A DNA stretch of 64,000 nt from JB111 sp049856295 (GTDB lineage: Bacteria > Actinomycetota > Actinomycetes > Actinomycetales > Actinomycetaceae), in contig NZ_JBNDMZ010000005.1 in NCBI RefSeq assembly GCF_049856295.1, positions 62,001 through 126,000 of the forward strand. The letters run 5' to 3'. A model generated the notes under the pieces. That model made no database searches. It saw only the letters and a program-made list of their open reading frames with translations, and had not been told where the DNA came from. The translations under genes were made by a program, and so were the position numbers. Every line of letters starts with the position of its first letter. Within the stretch, counting starts at the first letter, position 1. Of this stretch, positions 42,959-51,700 are shown piece after piece.

Positions 42959-44175
42959 TTCTTGAGTGCTCCACCGCGCGCAGCGAACGTCCGGGGCGTC
43001 AAGATGTCGACGTCGACGTCGTAGCCTGCCACCGCGCACAACTGCAGCAGCACCTCTCGTTCCGCGGGCCCGAGGGGCGGATCGGGGTGAATGACCCAGA
43101 GGTGCTTGTCATCTGGCTGCGTCTCTTGATGTGAAGCGAGCCAGGGGGCGAGTGTGGTCGGCTCAGGCGATTGCGCAGGAAGCCAATCGAACCCGTCCTC
43201 CGAGAGATAGGACGTCTGCGCTTGCCAAAGAGTGTTCTTGAGCGTCTCGTCGACGAGCCTGTTGAGGGCAAGAGCAACCCCGGGAGCGGGATCGGCGAGG
43301 TCACAGACTACCGAGGGGACGTGGTCCATCAGGAAGGAGCCCCGCTCCTCCCCGGCAGTGAGCGCGTACATGCAGACGACCGGCATGCCGCTGTGCTTTG
43401 CGGCGTGGACCTCACGTTGGGTCCATTCTCGTGCGGCGTACACGTCGGTGCGGATCATCAGCAGCGCGCTGCTGCCAGCGGCGTCCTCAAGCGTCCTCTC
43501 CCAGTCGCCACCAGGTTGGATGTCTTGCGCGTCGAAGAACGCCGACAGGTGAGACTGCTGGATGTGGTCACGTACACGCTCGAACATCGCGGGGCCGGAA
43601 CGCGAAGCTTCCTCGGAAGAACGGTGTTTCGTGTGACTCACGAACACCGTCAGCCGTGCGGGGAGGTTCGCCTCCTGCTGGATCTGCTGGGTGATCGCCT
43701 GCGCCAGCTCGCGCCCGAACAAGCCGCTATCCGTGTTCACGTCAGCTGGCAGGGTCTGGATGCCGCCGAGGATCTGATTGACGATGCTGGTACCCCATTG
43801 CAGGCCTTCCGCCACGACAGGGTAGACGCCTACGCCATCCCTCAGGTTCAGTTCGACAATCTCGCGAAGATACTTGTTCCATGGATTGACCGCCTCGGCC
43901 GCTGCACGGAGCAAATTCGTGTCGATGATCGGCACGATCGCGTTGAACTGTGCGGCCGGGAGTCCCTCGCCGAGCGGCGTCGCAATGCCCAAGGGCCGTG
44001 GCGGAGCTCCGTCCTCCCAGGGATCGCTGCGCGCATACACCTCGACGGCACCGCCAGCCAGGCCCGAGAATGCCGGGCTATGGAAGTGCTCATGGAGTTC
44101 CGCGAATCGCTCGGCGCCGATCGCGTCGTCGGGGTGCCAGACGACGAACACGTCGAGGATCGGCGGGATCGGCAC
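42955..44175 (-). CDS. TIR-domain protein with additional N-terminal region
   Basis: A 406-aa protein. Residues 1-180 are of unknown fold, beginning PIPPILDVFVVWHPDD. Residues about 188-300 form a TIR domain (LTVFVSHTKH, FFDAQDIQPGGDWE, then REWTQREVHAAKHSGMPVV). The Glu in WTQRE is at the position of the catalytic Glu of NAD-cleaving TIRs. The C-terminal 100 residues include a second alpha/beta segment (HLWVIHPDPPLGPAEREVLL). The GTG start has a GAGGAGAG ribosome binding site. It is translationally coupled to the SLOG-like gene and divergent from a second TIR gene. Confidence 0.82.
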   Translation of the reverse strand: MPIPPILDVFVVWHPDDAIGAERFAELHEHFHSPAFSGLAGGAVEVYARSDPWEDGAPPRPLGIATPLGEGLPAAQFNAIVPIIDTNLLRAAAEAVNPWNKYLREIVELNLRDGVGVYPVVAEGLQWGTSIVNQILGGIQTLPADVNTDSGLFGRELAQAITQQIQQEANLPARLTVFVSHTKHRSSEEASRSGPAMFERVRDHIQQSHLSAFFDAQDIQPGGDWERTLEDAAGSSALLMIRTDVYAAREWTQREVHAAKHSGMPVVCMYALTAGEERGSFLMDHVPSVVCDLADPAPGVALALNRLVDETLKNTLWQAQTSYLSEDGFDWLPAQSPEPTTLAPWLASHQETQPDDKHLWVIHPDPPLGPAEREVLLQLCAVAGYDVDVDILTPRTFAARGGALKK

Positions 44176-44257
44176 GCGCTCTCCTCTCGAAACGCCGCCT
44201 CATCGGGGCGATGTCGGTGGTCAAAAGTAGACTATCCCTGGAAGGGAGGAGCCCGAC

Positions 44258-44725
44258 ATGAGCGACCAGCACAACATCTTCATCAGCCACCGTCACGAGG
44301 ACGACGCGCTGGTCGGAGATCTCAAGAAGATGCTCTCCGGCAGCGGAGCCGAGATCCGGGACTCGTCGATCACGAGCGAGACCCCGAACAACGCGAAGAG
44401 CCCCGACTACATCAGACAGATCCTGGCCGACCAGATCCGATGGGCGGGCAAGATCATCGTCATCATCTCCCCCGACACGAAGAGCCACGAGTGGGTCGAC
44501 TGGGAGATCGAGTACGCCCGCAAGTTCCCCGACAAGCGGATCGTCGGGGTCTGGGCACCCGGCACCACGCACGACGACATGCCCGAGCCGCTCGAAGACT
44601 ACGCGAACGCGATCGTCAACTGGGATGCCCAGGCGATCATCGACGCTCTTGACGGCAAGGACAACTGGACAGAACCCAGTGGTGCTCCCGCGCCTGTGCA
44701 GTCGATTCCGCGGGCTGCCTGCTGA
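44258..44725 (+). CDS. ThsB-like TIR protein (DUF1863/MTH538 type)
   Basis: A 155-aa single-domain TIR protein: HNIFISHRHEDDALVGDLKK, the IIVIISPDTKSHEWVDWEIE strand-loop-helix with the candidate catalytic Glu, and RIVGVWAPGTTHDDMP. It resembles ThsB of Thoeris defence systems, which makes a cyclic-ADP-ribose-type signal. No SIR2-SLOG ThsA is present, so any effector would be the SLOG-like protein or an unknown. A strong GGGAGGAG ribosome binding site precedes the ATG. It is divergent from the other TIR gene over an 82-base gap. Confidence 0.85.
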   Translation: MSDQHNIFISHRHEDDALVGDLKKMLSGSGAEIRDSSITSETPNNAKSPDYIRQILADQIRWAGKIIVIISPDTKSHEWVDWEIEYARKFPDKRIVGVWAPGTTHDDMPEPLEDYANAIVNWDAQAIIDALDGKDNWTEPSGAPAPVQSIPRAAC

Positions 44726-44740
44726 ATAAGGAGGTCGAGC

Positions 44741-45367
44741 GTGAAGGTGTTCAGCTACATCGTGCGCTACGACGTCGGGTTCGCGCCAAACCCCTTTCAC
44801 GGGGTCTGCTCTCTTGCCACCTGCAAGCAGGACATCCGCCGGGTCGCCCAGGTCGACGACTGGATAGTCGGCACGGGCTCCCGACCGAACGGCAAAGCAG
44901 GCAACCTCGTCTACGCCATGCGCGTCTCAGAGATCGTGAGCTTCCAGGCGTATTGGGACGATGAACGCTTCGCTGAGAAACGGCCGAACCTTCGGGGCAG
45001 CCGCATGCAGCACTTCGGCGACAACATCTACCACCGCGATCTGGCCGATGAATGGATCCAGGAGAACTCCCGCCACAGTAAGGACGACGGTTCTCTAGAG
45101 GCGCGCCACATGCTGCGCGACACGAAGAGCGAGCGGGTGATGCTCGGAGACGAGTTCGTGTACTTCGGCGGAGACGGCCCAGTCATCCCCGAATCACTGC
45201 GCAACGACTATGGCTTCGACCTCGTGCACTCGGGACCTGCATACCGAAGCAACTTCACCAACGAGCACGTCGCAGCGATCATCGAATGGGTGCGATCGCT
45301 CGAGCCGGGGGTGCAAGGACGCCCGCACGACTGGCCACGTCGCCGGCAGCCAGCAGCAGCCGCGTGA
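44741..45367 (+). CDS. Nmad2-like (nucleotide modification associated domain) protein
   Basis: A 208-aa protein starting KVFSYIVRYDVGFAPNPFHG, followed by LATCKQDIRRVAQVDDWIVG. This resembles the Nmad2 family, first noticed beside DNA base hypermodification enzymes; its biochemical role is not known. The GTG has a perfect AAGGAGG ribosome binding site and is 15 bases after the ThsB-like gene, so the two are co-transcribed. It converges on the pyrophosphorylase-like gene with a 16-base gap. Confidence 0.72.
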   Translation: MKVFSYIVRYDVGFAPNPFHGVCSLATCKQDIRRVAQVDDWIVGTGSRPNGKAGNLVYAMRVSEIVSFQAYWDDERFAEKRPNLRGSRMQHFGDNIYHRDLADEWIQENSRHSKDDGSLEARHMLRDTKSERVMLGDEFVYFGGDGPVIPESLRNDYGFDLVHSGPAYRSNFTNEHVAAIIEWVRSLEPGVQGRPHDWPRRRQPAAAA

Positions 45368-45383
45368 ACGTCAGCGCGCTCAA

Positions 45384-46403
45384 CTAGAACATGGGCTCGA
45401 GGACGCGCGCACGCGCGAACTCACCTCCCAGCACCTCGTTCTGAGGCAGGTGACTGTTGATCCCCCACTTGGGAGGGAAGAAGAGCGTCATCGGCTCCGG
45501 CGTGGAGACGTAGCGCGATTTGATCCGGCTTCTCGCGCTAGCAAGCTCCGGAACCGCCTCACGGCAGTATTTGTCCGTCTCGCAGAAGAGATTCTGAGCG
45601 TCGATCGCCTGGATCGGCCGACCCCAGAGACCGCTGAAGTCAAGTTCCAGGCGGGCGAACTCAGCCTCCTGGTTGTCGACCATCCACATGATCACCTCTT
45701 GCGGCGTGAGACCACCGAGGTCGGAGAATACCTTCTTGATGCCACGTAGCGCGCCCGGACCAGGCTTCGTGAAGTCGTTCTCGGAGAAGTTCACGTGCTC
45801 CGAGTAGTTCAGGTCAATCGCCATCTGGTAAGACATGAAATCCCCCATCAAGGGGAAAGTGTGGAGCAGGTCATAGACCTCTTCCAGCGACTTGGCCTCA
45901 AGAATCCGCTCGCCAAGGCGCGACCGCACGAACATGTCCCGGAACAGCTCCACATGGTTCAGATGCTTGGTCTTGCGACCGTAAGCGTCCGTGGCGCAGA
46001 GGATGAACGCCCCCGTGTAGAGGCCGCCGTTGCGGTCCTTCGCCTCGGTGAGCGCGGCTTCGAACACACCGGTCTCCAGATCTGCAATCCGAGGCGACCG
46101 CCCAAGTATCTCGACGACGGTCTCCCACGTACTGACATTGCTGAAGTTTCGGAACGCGACGATCTGGAACAGACGATCGGCAGGGCTTGAGTCGTCATCG
46201 CGGTAAGCGACGTCACGGATGAGGTACTGGCTGACACGGTCAGCAGCCCGATAGACGTTGCAGAACTTGTACTCCTGAAGAATCCGGTCCTGCGTCCACG
46301 GCCCCGGGGCTCCAGCGACTCGCGCCTCAAACACGTGCTGTCGCTCAGCGGCGAACTTCCAGTAGAGGTCGTAGACCCCGTCCCGGGGAGTTGGTGCTCG
46401 CAT
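45384..46403 (-). CDS. Alpha-glutamyl/putrescinyl-thymine pyrophosphorylase-like protein
   Basis: A 339-aa protein. The N-terminus (YDLYWKFAAERQHVFEAR, then EYKFCNVYRAADRVSQYLIR) and the helical core resemble the aGPT-PPlase families predicted to act on 5-hydroxymethyluracil in DNA during synthesis of alpha-glutamyl- or putrescinyl-thymine. Later segments are GGLYTGAFILCATDAYG and MGDFMSYQMAIDLNYSE. The ATG at 46,403 begins the recognisable part; an ATG at 46,442 is possible. It follows the thymidylate-synthase-like gene on the same strand by 133 bases. Activity is inferred from family resemblance only. Confidence 0.65.
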   Translation of the reverse strand: MRAPTPRDGVYDLYWKFAAERQHVFEARVAGAPGPWTQDRILQEYKFCNVYRAADRVSQYLIRDVAYRDDDSSPADRLFQIVAFRNFSNVSTWETVVEILGRSPRIADLETGVFEAALTEAKDRNGGLYTGAFILCATDAYGRKTKHLNHVELFRDMFVRSRLGERILEAKSLEEVYDLLHTFPLMGDFMSYQMAIDLNYSEHVNFSENDFTKPGPGALRGIKKVFSDLGGLTPQEVIMWMVDNQEAEFARLELDFSGLWGRPIQAIDAQNLFCETDKYCREAVPELASARSRIKSRYVSTPEPMTLFFPPKWGINSHLPQNEVLGGEFARARVLEPMF

Positions 46404-46536
46404 AAACTGTGCCTGTCTCCGTTTTGTGCTGCCTATGGTCATCCGCTTCTCGTGGCGAGATGCAAGTCCGACCCGTCGGCCACTGGTTCGCTCCATCATC
46501 TCTCGCCGGACGCGTCGCAGCCCGCCAGAACCGCCG

Positions 46537-48096
46537 TCATGATCGTCCCGCGTCGCGGCGTAGCGTGTCGACTCCATCCGGGTCGGACAGCGCGACCGCA
46601 AGCACGAGGCGTAACGCGGTCGCCGTCAGGCGCTCTGCCAATGCGAGCTTCTCCATCCACTCGCCCTGCGGGTGGAGCTGGAGGAAAGCATTCAACTCGT
46701 CGAACACCGTCGAGGCCTCTGCGGCCTCGGCATGAACGGTCCCGACCTCGCCGACGACGTCACGCGCCTTCATGAGTTCCTCGAAACCATCCGGGCCGTC
46801 GCTGAACCGCTCACCGCCATTCGTGAAGAGTTGCTCGGCGACGTCGGTCGACTGGTCCGCGAGGAAGGTCTCATATTTGACTGCATACACGAGGAGATCG
46901 ACCACAGTGTCCAGAAGTGCCTCTCTCCCCGCTGCCGCACCACCTGCCACCTGATCGATGCGATCGATCTTGCGGGCGAGGTTGGCGGCGATGCTGATCA
47001 GCTCCCCGCGCTTCTTCCACGAGTTGCCGTAGGCGGCGTCCTTCGACCGATGCAAGGCGATGACCGACTCGCGCAGGTCGACCCAATCCACCGTGGAGAC
47101 GGACTGGGACAGTAGCTGGGCGGAGTCTCGAAACAGTTGCTCGTGGAGCGCGAAGGCGATGTCGCTGTGGCCGAGCTCGTCGACGAGTTCACGTTGCCGG
47201 GCGTCGTCAGCACCTGCGGCGATCTCCCACTTGATCGCGATCGCTTGAAGGAACTGACGCAGTAACGGGTCGGAGAAGCCAGCGATCTCCACGTGACAGT
47301 TCTCCCCGGACGCCAGTCGAGCTTCGATGTCGAACCAGCGATCGAGCACACCCGCGAAGTCCTCCCACCGAGTCCCGAACTGAGCGCCCGCCCACGCCTC
47401 CTCATAGCCGGTGGCGCCACCAAACCCGGCGAGGGCACGGTCAGCTTGCTCATTCCGCTCGTCGTAGAGATGAAGGGATGAGATGAAGAACGACGCGTGA
47501 CCGAGTCGCGCACCGAGCCAGAAGGCCATCATCTCGTGCAGGACACTCCACTCGAACGTGTTGATGCCGGAGAATCCCCACAGGATGTCGTTGGAACGCA
47601 CGGTCACGTTGAGGTGTACGCTGCCATCCCTGACGAGGAAGTGCAGCCAGTTGTTGCAGGGCACATCGAGCGTATCCGCGAAGTCGCGCGCCGGATCGAA
47701 CAGGACGGCGACCGCCCGGCGAGACTCAGGGTCCGAACGGAGGAGCTTGCGGATCTCATCCACTTGATCGACTCCACCCCAGTCGCGCAACCGTGGCCCA
47801 TAGCCACCACGCCATGTCACCTGGTCATCCGAGAACTGCAGCGCGCGGCCGAGGTAGCGGGCTAGATACTCCATGTCATTGCGCCCAGCGAGCACCCACA
47901 TCGTCTCGGCGATGGTCGCGAACACATCGTTGCGACGACCCGGTACTGTGATGAAACGTTCCGTTGGCTGCGCCAAGGTCACAGTACGTGCGAGACGCTC
48001 GTGAGTCGGCAGTCCGCGAACCGTCACCGGTTGCCCACTCGAACGAATCTCGGCAAGCTCAGCGATGAAGGCCCGCGCAGCATTGCGATAGAGCAT
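46537..48096 (-). CDS. Thymidylate synthase-like (deoxyuridylate hydroxymethylase?) fused to Nmad1/DUF1599
   Basis: A 519-aa protein. Residues 1-300 are a diverged thymidylate synthase fold: phosphate-binding Arg pair in ESRRAVAVLF, nucleophile Cys 137 in LDVPCNNW, NVTVRSNDILWGFSGINTF, and SSLHLYDERN. Residues about 340-400 carry HRSKDAAYGNSWKKRGE, the hallmark of DUF1599 (Nmad1). Relatives in phages make 5-hydroxymethyl-dUMP or dCMP. With the pyrophosphorylase-like neighbour, a hydroxymethyl-dUMP product is the best inference. The ATG at 48,096 has a GGGAGGG ribosome binding site. The host's own thyA is not in this window. Confidence 0.78.
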   Translation of the reverse strand: MLYRNAARAFIAELAEIRSSGQPVTVRGLPTHERLARTVTLAQPTERFITVPGRRNDVFATIAETMWVLAGRNDMEYLARYLGRALQFSDDQVTWRGGYGPRLRDWGGVDQVDEIRKLLRSDPESRRAVAVLFDPARDFADTLDVPCNNWLHFLVRDGSVHLNVTVRSNDILWGFSGINTFEWSVLHEMMAFWLGARLGHASFFISSLHLYDERNEQADRALAGFGGATGYEEAWAGAQFGTRWEDFAGVLDRWFDIEARLASGENCHVEIAGFSDPLLRQFLQAIAIKWEIAAGADDARQRELVDELGHSDIAFALHEQLFRDSAQLLSQSVSTVDWVDLRESVIALHRSKDAAYGNSWKKRGELISIAANLARKIDRIDQVAGGAAAGREALLDTVVDLLVYAVKYETFLADQSTDVAEQLFTNGGERFSDGPDGFEELMKARDVVGEVGTVHAEAAEASTVFDELNAFLQLHPQGEWMEKLALAERLTATALRLVLAVALSDPDGVDTLRRDAGRS

Positions 48097-48269
48097 GCAT
48101 ACCCTCCCCGAGCCGCTTCGATCTTGAGATCGAGTATCCCGCGTGGCGCGAGGAATCCCGTGATCGAACAAGTCCGGTGCCGGTCGTGTCGTGGCATAGA
48201 GACTGCCGCGTCAGTTCTTCGGCGGCGGGGGCGTCAGTATGCGACGACAGGGTCGGTCGTGCCGGCGCG

Positions 48270-48629
48270 TTAGCGCGAGACCTCGTCATATCGCGGCCTG
48301 GCCCGATGAGCTCGGCGTCGAATGGCGATCTCGCACGTCCATGTGTGAAACAGGAGCAGCGCGGTGATCGGCCCATTGACGATGAGCTTCAGCATGTTCC
48401 AGGTGGCGAGGAGAACGAGCAGGTTCAGCCAACCCGAACCGCCGCTATCAATGGTGGTGATGCACCAGCTCGCGACGAACCCATAGGGCACTGCAACGAG
48501 CATGGCCGGGATGCCCCAGCGCAGGCCGCGGCGAGTGCGGGTCGCGGCGATCAGGAGGTTGGTGGGCGCGTAGCTGAGGATGGTGTGGGTGCGGACGCCG
48601 GCCGCCCAGATGAGCCGGAACATGGGCAT
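48270..48629 (-). CDS. Small membrane protein conserved next to TraA in actinobacterial elements
   Basis: A 119-aa protein starting MPMFRLIWAAGVRTHTILSY, with about two to three membrane segments (GIPAMLVAVPYGFVASWC, NLLVLLATWNMLKLIV) and a basic tail. Similar small proteins regularly sit beside MobF relaxases in actinobacterial mobile elements and are sometimes mislabelled sulfate permease. Function unknown, possibly conjugation related. The ATG at 48,629 has GAGAGGAC before it. An in-frame ATG lies at 48,692. Confidence 0.75.
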   Translation of the reverse strand: MPMFRLIWAAGVRTHTILSYAPTNLLIAATRTRRGLRWGIPAMLVAVPYGFVASWCITTIDSGGSGWLNLLVLLATWNMLKLIVNGPITALLLFHTWTCEIAIRRRAHRARPRYDEVSR

Positions 48630-48780
48630 AGTCCTCTCAGGGGTTCGGCGACAAGAACCTGAAAGGACCGCCCGCTGTTGCGGGTTGGTCATGCTGTAGC
48701 GGGGAGCGACAGCGCCAATATAGAGGCCGCCTCGTCATCCATCGTACGACGCGGCCCTGACATCGGGAAGGGCATGCGTG

Positions 48781-51700
48781 TCATAGCGAGCGGCGCACGG
48801 GCTCTTGTCCGGGCCGCCGCTGCGGCTCCTCCCCCGGCCCTCGCGCGAGGTCGCGTGCGCGGTCGAGGGCGGCGCTCGCGCGGGCCGCGTCGATCTTCTG
48901 CGCGTCGTTCTCGGCGGGAGCGCCGAGCGGCGTGGGATCGGTGATGCCGTAGCGGTCGCGGTACGCGGCGACCGTACGAGCCAGGCCGCGCCAGGTCGCG
49001 GCGGTCTTGGCGTCCTTCGGCGGGGCGCCGAGCGCCTTCGCCCACCCCTTGCCTTCGATGAGCGCGGCGTCGAGAAGGGCGTCGGCGCGGGTCTCGATGA
49101 GGTCGCGGCGTTCGGTGAGCGCCTGCCGGAGCTCGCCGCTCATGGTGCCGGTGGCTTCGGGGATGAGGCCGGCGATCAGCCGGGGCGTCTTGCGGGCGCG
49201 GCCGGAGCCGGCGGGGCGGGCGGTGGCGCGAGTCACGCGGTAGTGGAGGACGGCGGCGATGTCGTCGACATCGGAGAAGCCCCGTGCCCGCACGAGCCGT
49301 GGCAGCAGGGCCTCGATGTCGTGGTGGTTGGCTTCGGCACGGCGAAGCTCGGCAGTCAATGCGCCGAACGCTGGGGAGCTGATCGCGGCGCCCGCATCGT
49401 CGTCGGTGAGTCCGGATGCGCGCACGAGGTTCGCCCACCTGTCGCGTTGGGCGGCGGCGGCGATCGTCTCGTACTCCGCAGCGAGCTGACCGATGTTCCT
49501 CCAAGCGTCCTGCTCGGCGGCGATGGTCTCGTGGGCGGAGAGCTCGGCGCCGACGTGCTGGAGCACCCCGAACAGCACGCTCTTGGCGGTGGCGTCGGTG
49601 TTGTCGCCGGGGTGAGGTCCCTGGTGGGAGTCGTCGGGCTTGTCGATGGTGACGTAGGCGAGGTTCGCGTCTCGGCCGCGGGTGAGCGCGACGTACAGGT
49701 TCTCCCTCGTCATGGATGAGTCGACAAGGACGTGCGAGGTGTCCACGGTGATGCCCTGTGCCCGGTAGGAGGTCACCGCGTAGCCGAGGTCCAGGTGCTC
49801 GGCCGCATAGTCCGCCGGGAGCACAACCGATCCGCCCCGTCTGTGCTCGACGCGGCGGAGGGTGACTGAGCCGTCGTTGCGGATGTCGGTGACGGTCCAC
49901 CGGTCGCCGTTGCGAACCCAGGACCGGCCGGCACGCAGGCGGCGGTCGTTGCGGCGGGTGATGACCGTGTCCCCGGCTGCGGCGCGGGTGCCATCGTGCA
50001 ACTCGGCCTCGCGGGTGCCGTGGACGGTGCCGTCGAGGATCAGGTCCGTACGGGCGCGTTGGTTGAGCGCGAGGACGGATTCGTTGGAGTCGGTGACCAG
50101 CACCGTCGCACGGCCCGCTTGCCGGTCGGCTCGCCATGCGGTGTAGGCGGCGTCGATCATCGCCTCCGTCTCCCCGCCCTGGATGCGGTCGTGGTCGAGG
50201 TAGGTGTCGATGACCTCAGTGCGCCCGTGCCGAAGGCCGAGGGAGGCGGTCTTCTCCCACGAGTTCGTGAACCTGTGGATATCGGCCAACTCGGGCGCAT
50301 CGTACCGATCGTGGACCAGCAGAGAGAATGCGCCACCGGCGTCGACGGACTGGAGCTGCGCATAGTCCCCGACCAGCAGCACCTTCGCCCCCGCCCCGGC
50401 CGCCAGCGCGGTGATCCGGTCCAGGGACAGCGTGCCGGCGAGGGACGCTTCGTCCACGATCACGAGCTGACCCGTGCGGAACGACTGGCCGGTGCGTTGA
50501 TGGATCTCCCACCACTTCGCAGTGTTCTCCGTCGCGATCCCGAGGTCGTCGGCGAGGACCTGCGCGGCGACCGCAGACGGCGCAAGCCCGACCACGCTGC
50601 CGGGTCCGTGCTCGGCCTCCCATGCCCGCCGCGACGCGGACATCGCCGTGGTCTTGCCCGCTCCGGCCGGGCCGACCAGGACATCGACAACGCGGCCGGA
50701 CACGGCGACCGACACCAACGCGGCGGCTTGATCGTCGCCGAGCACCCGCCCTTCCCGGTCGGGCCTGGTAGCGATCCGCTCCACCGTGGAAAGTGGCACG
50801 GTCGGGCCGGTCGTCATGCGGGCGCGCTTGAGGAGGCGGTCTTCGGCTGCCAGCAGGAGCTCGGAGGAGAACACCGTCGAGTGCTTCGGCCGGAACACCG
50901 AAGTGCCATCCGGCCGGCGGAACGCCACCGGGCTCGTCGCGAGCTCGGGCGGGGTGAGCCGCAGCGACGCGGCCTCGGCGGCATCCACGACCAGTCCGAC
51001 GACCGCTTCCCGATCCACGGTGGAGGCGAACCGGTAACCCATCGTCTGCCGGGCCGCCTCGGCGGTGAGATTCCACCGACGCCAGGTGGAGCGCTTCTCG
51101 CCCACCACCTCCACGACCGACTGGCCATGGGACGCGATCACGTCCAAGGGGATGTCGTCGGCGCGAAGCAGCAGCGGTGCGTCGTTCGCTGCGACTATCC
51201 GCGCCCATGAGGTCGCATCCGTGCCGAGGATACGGCCGGCGCGGTGCCGCCATTCGGCGGTCAGGTCAGCCAGCGACCGGACCTGCTTCTCTGGGCGGGT
51301 GGTGAGGGTGGCTTGGGCGCGGAGCTTGATGATCGTTGCAGTCGAGGGCTGACGGCCGTGCTTGTCGACGTACTCGGCGATGAGCCGGTTCTTCTCGGCC
51401 TCAATGTGCCGGGATCGGGAGGAGAACTCGGCCACCAGCTCCTCCGGCACGGCCGCCACCGCCCACGCCGGATTGCGGTCCCGGCCCATCTCGCGGGACT
51501 CCCAGAAGACGCCAAACGACCTCGTGAGGTGGTCGGCGAACACGGCCTCGTGCAGCTCGGAGAGCGCGACCGTCGCGGCGTGCATGGGCCGGCCGTCGAG
51601 GGAGCGCCACTTGCCGTCCAGGACGGTCTGCACCTTGTTCGAGATGACGACATGAGTGTGCAGGTGCGGATCTCCAGCCCGGGAGTCGTAGTGGTCAAAC

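Noticed and set aside
42110..45367. Calling the TIR/SLOG genes a standard Thoeris system
   Set aside because: No SIR2 domain is visible in any neighbour, so ThsA is missing; only the small TIR protein is ThsB-like.
49996..51210. Plus-strand open frame of 404 codons inside traA
   Set aside because: Antisense shadow of the relaxase-helicase, with no conserved motif.
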